Counted from the first letter of the stretch, positions 33,452-41,315 are shown. The stretch is DNA of 64,000 bases from Agrococcus sediminis (GCF_007923295.1 NZ_VOIR01000011.1:558001-622000); one strand, 5' to 3'. Notes: generated from the sequence alone by a model not told the origin. Made by a program: numbers and translations.

Positions 33452-34429
33452 TCAGGCTGCCTGTCGGGCGTATGCCTCTTTCAGGTAGTCCGGGCAGGCG
33501 CGATGGAACAGCACCTCGGAGAGCATCGCCTCCCGCTCGTCAGGGTCAGCGTGCTTCGTGTAGGTGTGCGCAAGAGCAGTCAGAGCACGAGGTGTCAGGT
33601 CGCCACGGCACAGCAGCAGCTGATGCTCCGACCACATCTCCACGCCGCCATTCATCCGCTGCTGCGGAGGCAGGGACGCGATGACCGTTTGGAGGGTGTT
33701 CCCGCAGGACGGGTGGCGGGCAACGGAGTAGCCGTGGGACAGCAACCTCGAGAGCTCGTTCTGTGGAGTGTCACGAGAGGACAGCAGGACAGCGGCAGCC
33801 CCAACGGTGTAACGACCCTCAGCATCAGTGACGTAGCCCATGCCGGCCTCCTTGTCCGCAGCCGTCGTGTTCGGGTTCCGTAGAGCGGCGAACATGGCAG
33901 GGGAGTAGGCGTGCTGCGGGTCGTGAATGAGCTTGGACAGCACCTCGGTAGGGGCGGACGGGTTGGATGCCACCTGTCGCGGGAACTCGTCAGCGAGGAT
34001 CGCCAACACGGAAGCAGGTGTCCGAGCGTTCTCTGCGGTCAGGGTACGCACACGCCACTTCCGATGCTGTGAGAGCGCAGTCAGCACCTTCGGGTGGGTG
34101 GTGTCGCCGGTCGCGTGAGCGTAAGACCGCTCCTCGGACCATTGAGCAATCTGAGCGAGAGTTGGGTTCGCCGCACGGTACGCGATGAGCTGCTTGTCAC
34201 GGCGGGACTGAGCGATGTCAGCGGACAGGTCTTGCCCTGCGTCACGCAGCTTGGCGATGCCGTCAGGTGTGAGCTTATACTCCGCTTTCGCGTTAGCGAG
34301 AGCGACGAGGGCACGCTCATGCTTCTTCGGGTCGTTGAGCTTGCGTGCCTGCTCGAGCTTGGTCTCAGCGGCAGTCAGCCGCTGAGCAGCATGGGTGGAA
34401 CAACGAGGTCCCGGTTTCGCGTAACACAT
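33452..34429 (-). CDS. LRV/HEAT-like repeat protein with MCY..GPRC N-terminus
   Basis: 325 aa, RBS GGAAGGACGCAACC. N-terminus MCYAKPGPRCSTHAAQRLTA is a variant of the MCR motif followed by a coiled coil. Repeats: LTAENARTPASVLAILADEF, QVASNPSAPTEVLSKLIHDP, AALRNPNTTAADKEAGMGYV and SRDTPQNELSRLLSHG. It links the two element-specific themes, MCR motif and LRV repeats, in one protein. Box CCCGTTAGGTATGTAT at 34473-34484. Confidence 0.85.
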   Translation of the reverse strand: MCYAKPGPRCSTHAAQRLTAAETKLEQARKLNDPKKHERALVALANAKAEYKLTPDGIAKLRDAGQDLSADIAQSRRDKQLIAYRAANPTLAQIAQWSEERSYAHATGDTTHPKVLTALSQHRKWRVRTLTAENARTPASVLAILADEFPRQVASNPSAPTEVLSKLIHDPQHAYSPAMFAALRNPNTTAADKEAGMGYVTDAEGRYTVGAAAVLLSSRDTPQNELSRLLSHGYSVARHPSCGNTLQTVIASLPPQQRMNGGVEMWSEHQLLLCRGDLTPRALTALAHTYTKHADPDEREAMLSEVLFHRACPDYLKEAYARQAA

Positions 34430-34507
34430 GGTTGCGTCCTTCCGTCACGGTCAGAGATGCCTGACCTGATACATACCTAACGGGCAAGAACGCGAGAGAA
34501 AACAACG

Positions 34508-34544
34508 CTCCCCCGCCTGCCATCAGTATCGGCAAACGGGGGAG
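34508..34544. terminator. hairpin terminator containing a TATCGG word
   Basis: Stem CTCCCCCG / CGGGGGAG with a loop containing CAGTATCGGCAAA. Confidence 0.7.
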
Positions 34545-34566
34545 CTTTCTTCCCGAAACGGGACGA

Positions 34567-34725
34567 TCAGTCTTCGTCGTCAAAGCGGTTACGGCGAGCA
34601 CGCGGAGCCGTCTGCTCCCCGTACGCCCACGCGTTCTGCCGCGTGTGAACTCCCTCATCAGCGAGGTCGTTCCATTTCATCCAAGAGGCGGTGGAGAGGT
34701 TCCGAGGGTAAGTGGTGCGAGACAT
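34567..34725 (-). CDS. small hypothetical protein (52 aa)
   Basis: Starts MSRTTYPRNLSTASWMKWND, ends RARRNRFDDED. Start at 34725 supported by RBS AAGAAGGAAGCC. Charged, without membrane segment; no family recognised. Preceded by a CGTTAGGGAT box (34776-34787). Confidence 0.65.
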   Translation of the reverse strand: MSRTTYPRNLSTASWMKWNDLADEGVHTRQNAWAYGEQTAPRARRNRFDDED

Positions 34726-35073
34726 GGCTTCCTTCTTTCGTGTAGTGCCGCAAGTAGTTCTTCCGGCGTGTTGCTGTATCCCTAACGACCGGCTCACCGC
34801 GAAGCGGCACTTTCTGACGCTTTCGGGGAAAATCTTCAGCACCGGCTCCCGGCACACGCAGCGGAGCACCCATCCGAGCTGCTCTGCCTCGCAGTGAGGT
34901 CAGGTCTGTAACAGGTCGAGAGCTCGTGACCGGATGCTTCGGAGCGACACCTCTATATGCAGCGGTGACCGGGCGAGAGTGGTTGCGAAGCAATCGCCGC
35001 GTAGGATGCGGGGACGCAAGGCATTCATGTCCGAGCCTCGCAACGATCACAACGAACAAGGGAAGGAGCACTG
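34726..35073. other. divergent intergenic region
   Basis: Holds the minus-strand promoter box of the 52-aa gene and, on the plus side, the promoter of the 179-aa gene (a TAGGAT -10 candidate at 35002-35007). No gene seen. Confidence 0.45.
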
Positions 35074-35613
35074 ATGGCTGAAAACGCAACCGTCAGCGAG
35101 GCTCTCACGCAGGGCGACATCATCGCCCTCACCGGCGGTAACACCGCCATCCGCGACGACAAGGACCTCCGCGACCGCCTCACCAAGAAGCACGGCGCGG
35201 TCTTCACGGGCAAGAAGGGTCCCCGCGCAGTGCAGGTTCCCCTCTCCGCCGCAATCGCGGAAGGGTGGGTTCCCGAGGGCACCTCCTACGAGGACGCAAA
35301 GAAGATGGCGGCGGAGAAGAAGCCGCAGCCGCGTGCCAACTCGGGCAAGCCCCGTGCCTCCAAGGCCGGCTCCGCGAGGACGACGGGCGACTTCACCGCC
35401 GACTTCACCGCTCTCGCTGAGGAGGCTGACCGCCTCAGCGTCGAGGTCGCTCGCCTCGAGCAGAAGAAGAAGGATGTCGGTGAGGAGCTCGCGGACGCGC
35501 GGAAGCGCGCGAACACCGCACAGCGGCAGCTCCGCAACCTCGCGGACAAGGCAGAAGCGGAAGCAGAGGCGGCACTCGAGGCTGTCCGACGCATCAAGCA
35601 GAACGCCTCCTGA
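35074..35613 (+). CDS. KfrA-like or nucleoid-type coiled-coil protein
   Basis: 179 aa, RBS GGGAAGGAGCACTG. Residues 1-75 may be a DNA-binding domain (LTQGDIIALTGGNTAIRDDK); ~110-175 form a coiled coil (DRLSVEVARLEQKKKDVGEE). The Lys/Ala/Pro linker between them is typical of histone-like tails. Codons are strongly biased to C/G endings, suggesting high expression. A plasmid KfrA-like role is inference. Confidence 0.65.
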   Translation: MAENATVSEALTQGDIIALTGGNTAIRDDKDLRDRLTKKHGAVFTGKKGPRAVQVPLSAAIAEGWVPEGTSYEDAKKMAAEKKPQPRANSGKPRASKAGSARTTGDFTADFTALAEEADRLSVEVARLEQKKKDVGEELADARKRANTAQRQLRNLADKAEAEAEAALEAVRRIKQNAS

Positions 35614-35625
35614 CCTACACGCACT

Positions 35626-35664
35626 AAGAACCCCCGCACCGAGACAGGTGGTGCGGGGGTTCTT
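35626..35664. terminator. bidirectional hairpin terminator
   Basis: 15-bp stem AAGAACCCCCGCACC / GGTGCGGGGGTTCTT. Confidence 0.92.
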
Positions 35665-35692
35665 CTGTCGCTCGTCTACGAGAGCGGGAGTG

Positions 35693-37126
35693 TCAGCCTT
35701 CCACGGGCTTCATGTCCGCGAGTTTCAGCGTCATCGTGATCGGCTCCCCATCAGGTGAGGTTCCTGCGAGAGACAGGTCCTGCCCGTACGGGGAAGTGAT
35801 GCCGGAGTAGGTGATGGTGGCACCGGAGTAGTCCGCATCGAGCACAGTGACGGTCAGGGCTTGCCCTGCTGCTGCCTGCTCCAACGTCCACGTGATGTCG
35901 AAGCTGTCGGAGCCGAAGTCTGTGATCGTCAGCTCTCCTGTGCCGTCAGCGAGGAACCGCACAGCTGCGCGGGTTTCACTGCCGGTCGTGCCGACCCACA
36001 CCGTGTCAGGGATGGAGTTCTCTGCGACGGGGACGTACGCACCGAGGACGGCTGCGACGGTTGCCTCGATCACCTCGCCCTTCCCGTCGTTGCCGTCCAA
36101 GTTGATGCGGGTTGCTCCTGCAGGGGCGGAACCGTTCAGGACGATGGTGCCCTTCTTGCCGGCCTCCGGGACGGTGATGCGGACGTACTCGCCGCGCTCA
36201 ACCGGGCTTCCGTTCAGCATGTCGGTCCGCTCCCATGTGAGCGGGAACACCTGCCATGCGCGCTCATTGCCGCCGACGCGGAGGATGCCGCTGCCGTCAG
36301 CGTCGAAGCGGAAGAAGCCGCTGTCGAAGCCGACGTTGCCGCTCCATACGGAACCGGCGATGCCGTCGAGGACGACAGGCTCCCCATCGGGACCCTCAGC
36401 CGTGAGGCTGTCGGGACGTTCCACAAGGAGCTTCCGCTGTCCGAGCTCCTGACCGAAGCCGGAGGAAAGAATCAGAGCGGTAGCCGCTCCTTCGCCATCG
36501 ACGGGGCGAACCTCCTCAATGTCGAACTTGAGCGAGACCCCGTCCTTCACCTCTGCGAAGCGGATGGTGCCGTCCTTGATGTTCCAAGAGGAGCGGTCAG
36601 GGTTCCCTGTTGGCAACAACGTGTCGAGGGAGGGCAGCATCCCGTCAGTACGTTCGGCGGTAGTAATGGAGGAGATGAGACCTTCCTCCTCGAGGGTGAA
36701 GTGCCACACCGTGCCGTAGGTGTCAGTGCCGACCCATTCGCCGGTGATGCGGTCACCTGCGGCTCCTTGGTCGTCTGCCTGCACGGCGACGTTGTTGTAG
36801 ACGACGCGGTCGAGGGTGGCGTTCCACCACGGGATTTGAGATGCGAACCACAAGCCGAGCAACACGAGCACACCGACGACGGCGTAGCCGAAGAACTTCT
36901 GACCGCCTTCGCTCTCGAGTGCCTTATTGCCGAGGCTCTTGGTGCCGCTCCAAGCTGCTCGTCCGGTCGCCTTGACGGCTCGCTTCGTGAGCGACTCGCG
37001 CTCCAATACCTCCTCGTCAGGGTCGATGAACTCGCCGTCATACATGTCATCAGACAGTGATGGTTTCGGGTTGCGGTCGTCGTAGAACTTCTCGGGTGCT
37101 TCCTCGCCGTAGATGTCGTTCGTCAT
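35693..37126 (-). CDS. large single-pass membrane protein with extracellular beta repeats
   Basis: 477 aa from ATG at 37126 (RBS GGAAGGAACCCC). Acidic cytoplasmic N-terminus, basic stretch and transmembrane helix (FFGYAVVGVLVLLGLWFA, ~80-97). The outer ~370 residues contain about four similar modules of ~90 residues with GTVWHFTLEEEG, SSWNIKDGTIRF, GSGILRVGGNERAWQVF and GTGELTITDFG, resembling lipocalin-like or DUF-type beta domains. Related in pattern to the 184-aa protein at 26.4 kb. Box at 37175-37181 followed by TTTTACCGTTTC. Confidence 0.75.
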   Translation of the reverse strand: MTNDIYGEEAPEKFYDDRNPKPSLSDDMYDGEFIDPDEEVLERESLTKRAVKATGRAAWSGTKSLGNKALESEGGQKFFGYAVVGVLVLLGLWFASQIPWWNATLDRVVYNNVAVQADDQGAAGDRITGEWVGTDTYGTVWHFTLEEEGLISSITTAERTDGMLPSLDTLLPTGNPDRSSWNIKDGTIRFAEVKDGVSLKFDIEEVRPVDGEGAATALILSSGFGQELGQRKLLVERPDSLTAEGPDGEPVVLDGIAGSVWSGNVGFDSGFFRFDADGSGILRVGGNERAWQVFPLTWERTDMLNGSPVERGEYVRITVPEAGKKGTIVLNGSAPAGATRINLDGNDGKGEVIEATVAAVLGAYVPVAENSIPDTVWVGTTGSETRAAVRFLADGTGELTITDFGSDSFDITWTLEQAAAGQALTVTVLDADYSGATITYSGITSPYGQDLSLAGTSPDGEPITMTLKLADMKPVEG

Positions 37127-37286
37127 GGGGTTCCTTCCGTGGTCTGTGTCGCGGGCTGTGAAGCCTCGCAGTAGATATCGGTCAGAAACGGTAAAAGTGG
37201 CAGGGTCGTGTGACTGTGCCGACTGATGGGGAACCTCGCCATCGAGAGGTGGCAGGGGAGGGAGCACCGCTCTGACCTGCAAGAGG

Positions 37287-37309
37287 ACTTTCATGCGGCA
37301 CGAGGGACA
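37287..37309 (-). repeat. CPxCRMKV repeat, copy L
   Basis: Minus frame reads CPSCRMKV with CCC, TCG and CGC codons, differing from other copies largely at synonymous positions. Confidence 0.7.
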
Positions 37310-37337
37310 CCGGTGGCGGCGCTGCGGCGGACAACAG

Positions 37338-37382
37338 AAGAACCCCCGTCAAGGATTTCGGTCCTTGAGACGGGGGTTCTTA
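37338..37382. terminator. hairpin terminator
   Basis: Stem AGAACCCCCGTC / GACGGGGGTTCT with an inner AAGGA/TCCTT extension. Confidence 0.9.
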
Positions 37383-37383
37383 C

Positions 37384-37756
37384 TCTGCAGAGATAGCCGG
37401 TCCTCGCATCCCCGAACCGTGAGTAGCCTTTTCCGAGCTATTGACACGAGGGGAAACACTCACCGTGCTTCTACACATTCATTATCGGCAGAAGAAGTCG
37501 AGAGTGCGCAAGATCGGTGAAAAAGTTTCAGGCAGGAACGACAGAACCCCTCCAACCTCCGGCTCCTTCGGGGAGCCTGTCAAGGCGAGGGGCCTGTCGG
37601 TAGGGAGCAGGTCATCCACCACCCTTGCTTCCCATGACCGAGGGGGAGCCTGTCAGGGCTTCGGATCGGTTCAGGGGCAGCAGCTCGTAGGAGAACCTCT
37701 TTGCTGTACACCCTTGATATCGGTAAACGGATACTGCAGGTGCAGGCATCCGCCCC
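37384..37756. other. 370-bp gene-free region with two orphan boxes
   Basis: Contains ATTATCGG at 37491-37498 and ATATCGGTAAACGG at 37717-37730, both in the orientation that would drive minus-strand transcription, but no minus-strand gene begins between them. Also two GGGAGCCTGTCA direct repeats (about 37573 and 37646). A small RNA made from the 37717 box is possible. Confidence 0.45.
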
Positions 37757-38455
37757 TCAGTGTGAGGTGGTGGAGGTAGCAGACGCGGTGCTGACCCACT
37801 CGCTCGCAAGGGTTCGTAGGACGCTGTCCTCGTGGCGGAGCAGAGCTTCGCTCACCCGAGGGTCAGCCATCAGGCGCTCGAGGATGTGGCTCACGGCGGC
37901 ACCCTCGTCGCCTGTCTGCTCGGCACGGAGGAGAACCGCAGCCACCTCCTGCGGGGACGCTTCTTCGTCATCGAGCTTCCACAGCTCACGGGAACGCTCA
38001 CCGTCAGCCACCTGCTCGGTACGGGTGCCGTGCCACACATAGGCGGGAGCCGACTGCGGAACGCGGAAATCCTCCATCACGTCGCTATACCCGTAGGTCA
38101 GCGAGCCTGCCTCCCACTCCATGTACGCGTGGTCGTACTCGTTGATGTCGCCTTCGCTGACGATGCGAGAGAACGGCAGCTCACGGGCAGCGACAGCGAG
38201 CAGGTCATCGAGGCTGTCCTTCGCTTCGGCAGTCACCTCCAACCACACAGAAGCAGGAGTGTCGTGAAGCGTCACCGTGCTGTGCAGGGGTGCCGAAGGA
38301 ACTACCGCATCCACGCCTTCTGCGGCGAGCATCCGCACAAGCTCATCAGCCCACCCGTCTGCCGGCCTCTCTGCCGGAGCAACACGGAACCGCTCAGCAA
38401 CCCCCCGCAGCCACGACTCGTCCCCGTAGAAGGAGACAGCGCCATTCCAAGTCAT
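37757..38455 (-). CDS. hypothetical protein
   Basis: 232 aa, soluble and acidic; RBS GAGAGGAAGCGAACG. Mid-region YMEWEAGSLTYGYSDVMEDF resembles in style the MEWQWREE and YEWRW segments of the proteins at 42.3 and 43.0 kb, so a distant family is possible. The C-terminal ~60 residues (LERLMADPRVSEALLRHEDS) may be a degenerate LRV helix pair. Box at 38506-38513. Confidence 0.65.
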   Translation of the reverse strand: MTWNGAVSFYGDESWLRGVAERFRVAPAERPADGWADELVRMLAAEGVDAVVPSAPLHSTVTLHDTPASVWLEVTAEAKDSLDDLLAVAARELPFSRIVSEGDINEYDHAYMEWEAGSLTYGYSDVMEDFRVPQSAPAYVWHGTRTEQVADGERSRELWKLDDEEASPQEVAAVLLRAEQTGDEGAAVSHILERLMADPRVSEALLRHEDSVLRTLASEWVSTASATSTTSH

Positions 38456-38579
38456 CGTTCGCTTCCTCTCTGACCGCAGACATCCTCCGCCGGTCTCTCA
38501 CAGTGAGTATCGGAAGTTCTGCCAAAGCCGCACGATACAGGTCCACCACGCAGAGGCCGGCGACGACGAGCAGGGGACG

Positions 38580-38616
38580 CAGAAGCCCCGCAGGATGCGA
38601 CACCCTGCGGGGCTTC
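38580..38616. terminator. hairpin terminator
   Basis: Stem GAAGCCCCGCAGG / CCTGCGGGGCTTC. Confidence 0.88.
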
Positions 38617-38627
38617 GAGGCGGGGCG

Positions 38628-39521
38628 TCACACTCTCGGGTAGTGGCGGAGTGAGGAGCCGTCGTCGCGGACGATGGCGAACGGATCGCAGTTGATCGAC
38701 CCACTTCTGATGGGGTAGTCATGCGAGGCGAAGACCGCATCATCCAACGCGACACGAGCTGCACGCGGAGAGCGGAACACTCGACCGCTCTTCTCGTCCT
38801 CAGTCCACACGGCTGTGAACGCGGTCTTGCGAGCAGAGAAGCGGCGAAGGTAGACGGTGGTGGCTCCATCGTTCTTCGTCACACGGAAGCGACCTTTGGT
38901 GTCCGGCAGTTGCAAGGCGGCAGGCAGGACCGCTTTGGTGTCGGCGGTCACGCCAAGGTTGTCAGTGATGGTTGCGCGTACTCGCTCCACTGACGGCAGT
39001 TGCCCTTCGTACATGTACTGAGCAAGCTCTGCTCGTTCCCGAACGTCTTGGCTGTTGTCGGATGCGAGCAGCGCGACAACGTCGTCAGGAGCGTCCAACC
39101 GCATGGCGGTGAACAGGCGCACGGTTACGCGGACATCGCTTGCGAGCACTCTCAGAGCATCCTCGCCCGAGGAGAGGTTGCAGGCGACCGCCACAGCGAC
39201 CGATTGCACCTCGTCGGCTGCCAACTGCGTCAGCGTGGTGGTCGATGACGCCGGGTTCGCGGCGACAGCCTCACGGATAAGGGCGCCCTCGGATGATGCC
39301 AAGACTGCTAAGAGGTCTGCGGGCGTCCGGGGTGACAGCGCGGCTGTGTAGCGGTAGCGGCGACCCTCATAGGAGGTCTCCGGCAGGGTGCACAGCTCCC
39401 ACAGTCGAGCGGCAGGCGCGCCGGACTGCTCGATAGCGGCAACAGTCGTAGAGATGGTTTCGTAACGTGCCTTGCGTGATTGTGCCGAGCGTCGAGGTGT
39501 TGGTTGGGATGAGTGGCTCAT
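38628..39521 (-). CDS. LRV/HEAT-like repeat protein with distinct C-terminal domain
   Basis: 297 aa from ATG at 39521 (RBS AGAAAGGAAAGTG). Repeats AALSPRTPADLLAVLASSEG, AVAANPASSTTTLTQLAADE, AVACNLSSGEDALRVLASDV and AMRLDAPDDVVALLASDN (residues ~70-175) are followed by a ~110-residue domain with VTKNDGATTVYLRRFSARKT, of unknown type. The ATG overlaps the stop of the small membrane protein gene upstream (TGATG), so the two are coupled and could interact at the membrane. Confidence 0.85.
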   Translation of the reverse strand: MSHSSQPTPRRSAQSRKARYETISTTVAAIEQSGAPAARLWELCTLPETSYEGRRYRYTAALSPRTPADLLAVLASSEGALIREAVAANPASSTTTLTQLAADEVQSVAVAVACNLSSGEDALRVLASDVRVTVRLFTAMRLDAPDDVVALLASDNSQDVRERAELAQYMYEGQLPSVERVRATITDNLGVTADTKAVLPAALQLPDTKGRFRVTKNDGATTVYLRRFSARKTAFTAVWTEDEKSGRVFRSPRAARVALDDAVFASHDYPIRSGSINCDPFAIVRDDGSSLRHYPRV

Positions 39522-39766
39522 CACTTTCCTTTCTGTGATGCCGCATCGGAGCGTGTCGCCCACGGGTGGAGGATGTGGAAGTCGAACGCGAACTGCGAGC
39601 AGGCGGTCACAGGAAACGCCGCGAGCATTAGAACGATGGACAGAAGTGGGTCGGTCTCCATGAAGGCGTTGGAGAGCCTTGAGAAACAGAAGACGAGCGA
39701 CAACCCGAACACGGCGAGGATCAGCACTCGAGTGAAGTAGCGAGGTGGGCGGGATGGGTGAGTCAT
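39521..39766 (-). CDS. small two-helix membrane protein coupled to LRV gene
   Basis: 81 aa from ATG at 39766 (RBS AAAAGGAACGTCAG). Helices at ~13-30 (VLILAVFGLSLVFCFSRL) and ~41-58. Its stop overlaps the LRV gene start. Size and topology resemble a membrane anchor; family unknown. Confidence 0.72.
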   Translation of the reverse strand: MTHPSRPPRYFTRVLILAVFGLSLVFCFSRLSNAFMETDPLLSIVLMLAAFPVTACSQFAFDFHILHPWATRSDAASQKGK

Positions 39767-39872
39767 CTGACGTTCCTTTTCGGGCAGGCAGCAGGGATGC
39801 TGTAACCCATCCCTAACGACCACGCTCCGCTCGGCAGTCGTATCCCTTGTTGTGCGGCTTCACGGGCAGGTG

Positions 39873-39895
39873 ACTTTCATACGGCAGTGAGGACA
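39873..39895 (-). repeat. CPxCRMKV repeat, copy H
   Basis: Plus-strand ACTTTCATACGGCAGTGAGG then ACA. The minus frame reads WRCPHCRMKVTCP and then stops, so three Cys are present in this copy. Confidence 0.75.
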
Positions 39896-39956
39896 TCGCC
39901 AATCTCGGAGAAAGCTGCCGCGAAACGGTCAAAAGAGACCACTCCGCCAACACAGC

Positions 39957-40005
39957 CCGTTAGGTATAAAGCAAGACACCGAGAGAAGCACTCTCACCGA
40001 CACGA
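39957..40005 (+). promoter_or_regulatory. promoter and 5' hairpin leader, cassette 1
   Basis: CCCGTTAGGTATAAAGCAAGAC followed 3-4 nt later by the stem-loop GAGAG-AAGCA-CTCTC and then the RBS. Confidence 0.65.
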
Positions 40006-40016
40006 AAGAACCGACC

Positions 40017-40259
40017 ATGCTCACCATCACCCGCAAAGCACCAACCGCCCTCCTCGCACTCACCGGCTCCGTCGTCGGCGGCATCATCCTCGGGATCGCA
40101 GTCGTCATCGGCATCGCCATCACCGTCGCCCTCGTGCAGCTCGTGGGCATGTTCGCAGGAGAGTTCATCACCGCCTCCCTCCCCGGCACCATCACCGTCC
40201 TCGCCATCACTGCCGGCCTCTACCTCACCGGCAAGCTCCGCAGCAACACCGCCTCCTGA
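40017..40259 (+). CDS. small two-helix membrane protein
   Basis: 80 aa, RBS GAAAGAACCGACC. Hydrophobic helices at ~12-45 (a long Gly/Ile/Ala/Val-rich stretch, GIILGIAVVIGIAITVALVQ) and ~55-70 with a short basic tail. Codons are almost all C-ending, suggesting high expression. Resembles conjugative pilin or holin-like proteins by topology only. First of four plus-strand small-gene cassettes. Confidence 0.7.
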   Translation: MLTITRKAPTALLALTGSVVGGIILGIAVVIGIAITVALVQLVGMFAGEFITASLPGTITVLAITAGLYLTGKLRSNTAS

Positions 40260-40275
40260 ACCTCACGAAAGGAAA

Positions 40276-40311
40276 CGAACCCCCGCACCAAGCGACAGGT
40301 GCGGGGGTTCC
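40276..40311. terminator. hairpin terminator
   Basis: Stem GAACCCCCGCACC / GGTGCGGGGGTTC, then a T-rich stretch on the plus strand. Confidence 0.9.
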
Positions 40312-40327
40312 GCTTTTGCCCGTCAGG

Positions 40328-40348
40328 ACTTTCATGCGGCTGAAGACC
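40328..40348 (-). repeat. CPxCRMKV repeat, truncated copy M
   Basis: Plus-strand ACTTTCATGCGGCTGAAGAC. Only the RMKV half is conserved; it abuts the tRNA gene. Confidence 0.55.
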
Positions 40349-40350
40349 AA

Positions 40351-40426
40351 CTCGCAGTAGCTCAACCGGATGAGCACACCCCTACTGAGGGCGCGAATGG
40401 AGGTTCGAGTCCTCTCTGTGAGACCA
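40351..40426 (+). tRNA. element-borne tRNA gene with anticodon ACU, CCA encoded
   Basis: 76-nt cloverleaf. Acceptor CTCGCAG/CTGTGAG (one G-U), D arm GCTC-AACCGGAT-GAGC, anticodon arm CACCC-CTACTGA-GGGCG (one mismatch, positions 28/42), short variable loop CGAAT, T arm GGAGG-TTCGAGT-CCTCT, discriminator A and encoded CCA. T33, G18G19 and TTC-A in the T loop are present. Anticodon ACU would read AGU (Ser), but serine tRNAs have long variable arms and normally use GCU, so its charging identity is unclear. Confidence 0.72.
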
Positions 40427-40540
40427 CCAAGGGGCAGGCGCACCACACAGTGTCTGCCCCTTGACCATCACCACAGCAACTGCAACTCTCTGAAAGAAGT
40501 TCGCTGAGAACAGCCAAAACTGACCACTCCTACATCGCAG

Positions 40541-40590
40541 CCCGTTAGGTATAAAGCAAGACCACACAGGAAGCCTCGCTTCCACCTAAC
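40541..40590 (+). promoter_or_regulatory. promoter and 5' hairpin leader, cassette 2
   Basis: CCCGTTAGGTATAAAGCAAGAC, then the stem-loop GGAAGC-CTC-GCTTCC, then CCTAACAGGAGAAACC RBS. Confidence 0.65.
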
Positions 40591-40601
40591 AGGAGAAACC
40601 A

Positions 40602-40805
40602 ATGTCCAACCGCACCGACATCACAGACCGCAACGAACGCGGTGAAATCGACCTCTTCACCCTCATCTTCGTCGGCATCATCCTCGTCCTCGTCTACCTC
40701 GCCACCTTTACCGACACTGATGTCCCCGCACTCATCGCAACCTTCCTCAACGGGATGGTAGAAGTATGGGCAACAGCCATCAGCACCATCTTCGGCACTG
40801 CCTGA
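40602..40805 (+). CDS. small single-helix membrane protein
   Basis: 67 aa, RBS AACAGGAGAAACCA. Charged N-terminus MSNRTDITDRNERGEIDLFT, one transmembrane helix (LIFVGIILVLVYLATF, ~21-36), a second weaker hydrophobic stretch near the end (MVEVWATAISTIFGTA). No family recognised. Confidence 0.7.
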   Translation: MSNRTDITDRNERGEIDLFTLIFVGIILVLVYLATFTDTDVPALIATFLNGMVEVWATAISTIFGTA

Positions 40806-40817
40806 CACTGAACCGCC

Positions 40818-40858
40818 ACAGAAGCCCCGCACCAACCCTCACGGTGCGGGGCTTCTGT
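40818..40858. terminator. hairpin terminator
   Basis: 16-bp stem ACAGAAGCCCCGCACC / GGTGCGGGGCTTCTGT. Confidence 0.92.
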
Positions 40859-40877
40859 CATCTCCGCACCTGACAGG

Positions 40878-40900
40878 ACTTTCATACGGCAGTGAGGACA
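40878..40900 (-). repeat. CPxCRMKV repeat, copy I
   Basis: Identical to the consensus over 23 bp (same as copies B, D and H in the core). Confidence 0.78.
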
Positions 40901-40981
40901 TGATGCTGCGGCGGAATCGCGTGAAAAAAGTCCAAAATAGATGCCCGAAAACAGCCCGAAACGACCAATTCCGCGACAACA

Positions 40982-41027
40982 ACCGTTAGGTATTCAGTAA
41001 GACAACGAGAGAAAACCTCTCACCAAC
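40982..41027 (+). promoter_or_regulatory. promoter and 5' hairpin leader, cassette 3
   Basis: ACCGTTAGGTATTCAGTAAGAC followed by the stem-loop GAGAG-AAAAC-CTCTC. Confidence 0.62.
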
Positions 41028-41040
41028 CAAGGAAAACGCC

Positions 41041-41262
41041 ATGACGAAAACCAAACTCTCCTTCCCACAGAGCTACCTCCTCAACCGAGCACAGCAACTC
41101 GCCAACGAAGTTCGCAACCTCACCCCCAAGGCCGGCGAAATCTACGGCATCTATGTCAGCAACCACACCCACCGCACCGCAACCTCCCTCGCCAACATGG
41201 GCATCGGACACATCCACAGCAGCAACAGCAACAGCGGATGGTTCATCATCCCCGCCAACTGA
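41041..41262 (+). CDS. small hypothetical protein (73 aa)
   Basis: RBS CCAAGGAAAACGCC. Soluble, basic, ending NSNSGWFIIPAN. Contains GIYVSNHTHRTATSLANMGI, a mixed beta/alpha stretch. No family recognised. Monocistronic with its own promoter, hairpin leader and terminator. Confidence 0.68.
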   Translation: MTKTKLSFPQSYLLNRAQQLANEVRNLTPKAGEIYGIYVSNHTHRTATSLANMGIGHIHSSNSNSGWFIIPAN

Positions 41263-41276
41263 CCTCGAAAAACGAA

Positions 41277-41315
41277 GAAACCCCCGCAGCCCACAGCCGA
41301 GCTCGCGGGGGTTTC
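41277..41315. terminator. hairpin terminator
   Basis: Stem GAAACCCCCGC / GCGGGGGTTTC. Confidence 0.85.

Noticed and set aside
40351-40426. Idea that the element tRNA is an amber suppressor for the TAG in the pilin gene
   Set aside because: CTA does occur in the anticodon loop but at positions 32-34; positions 34-36 are ACU, which does not pair with UAG.
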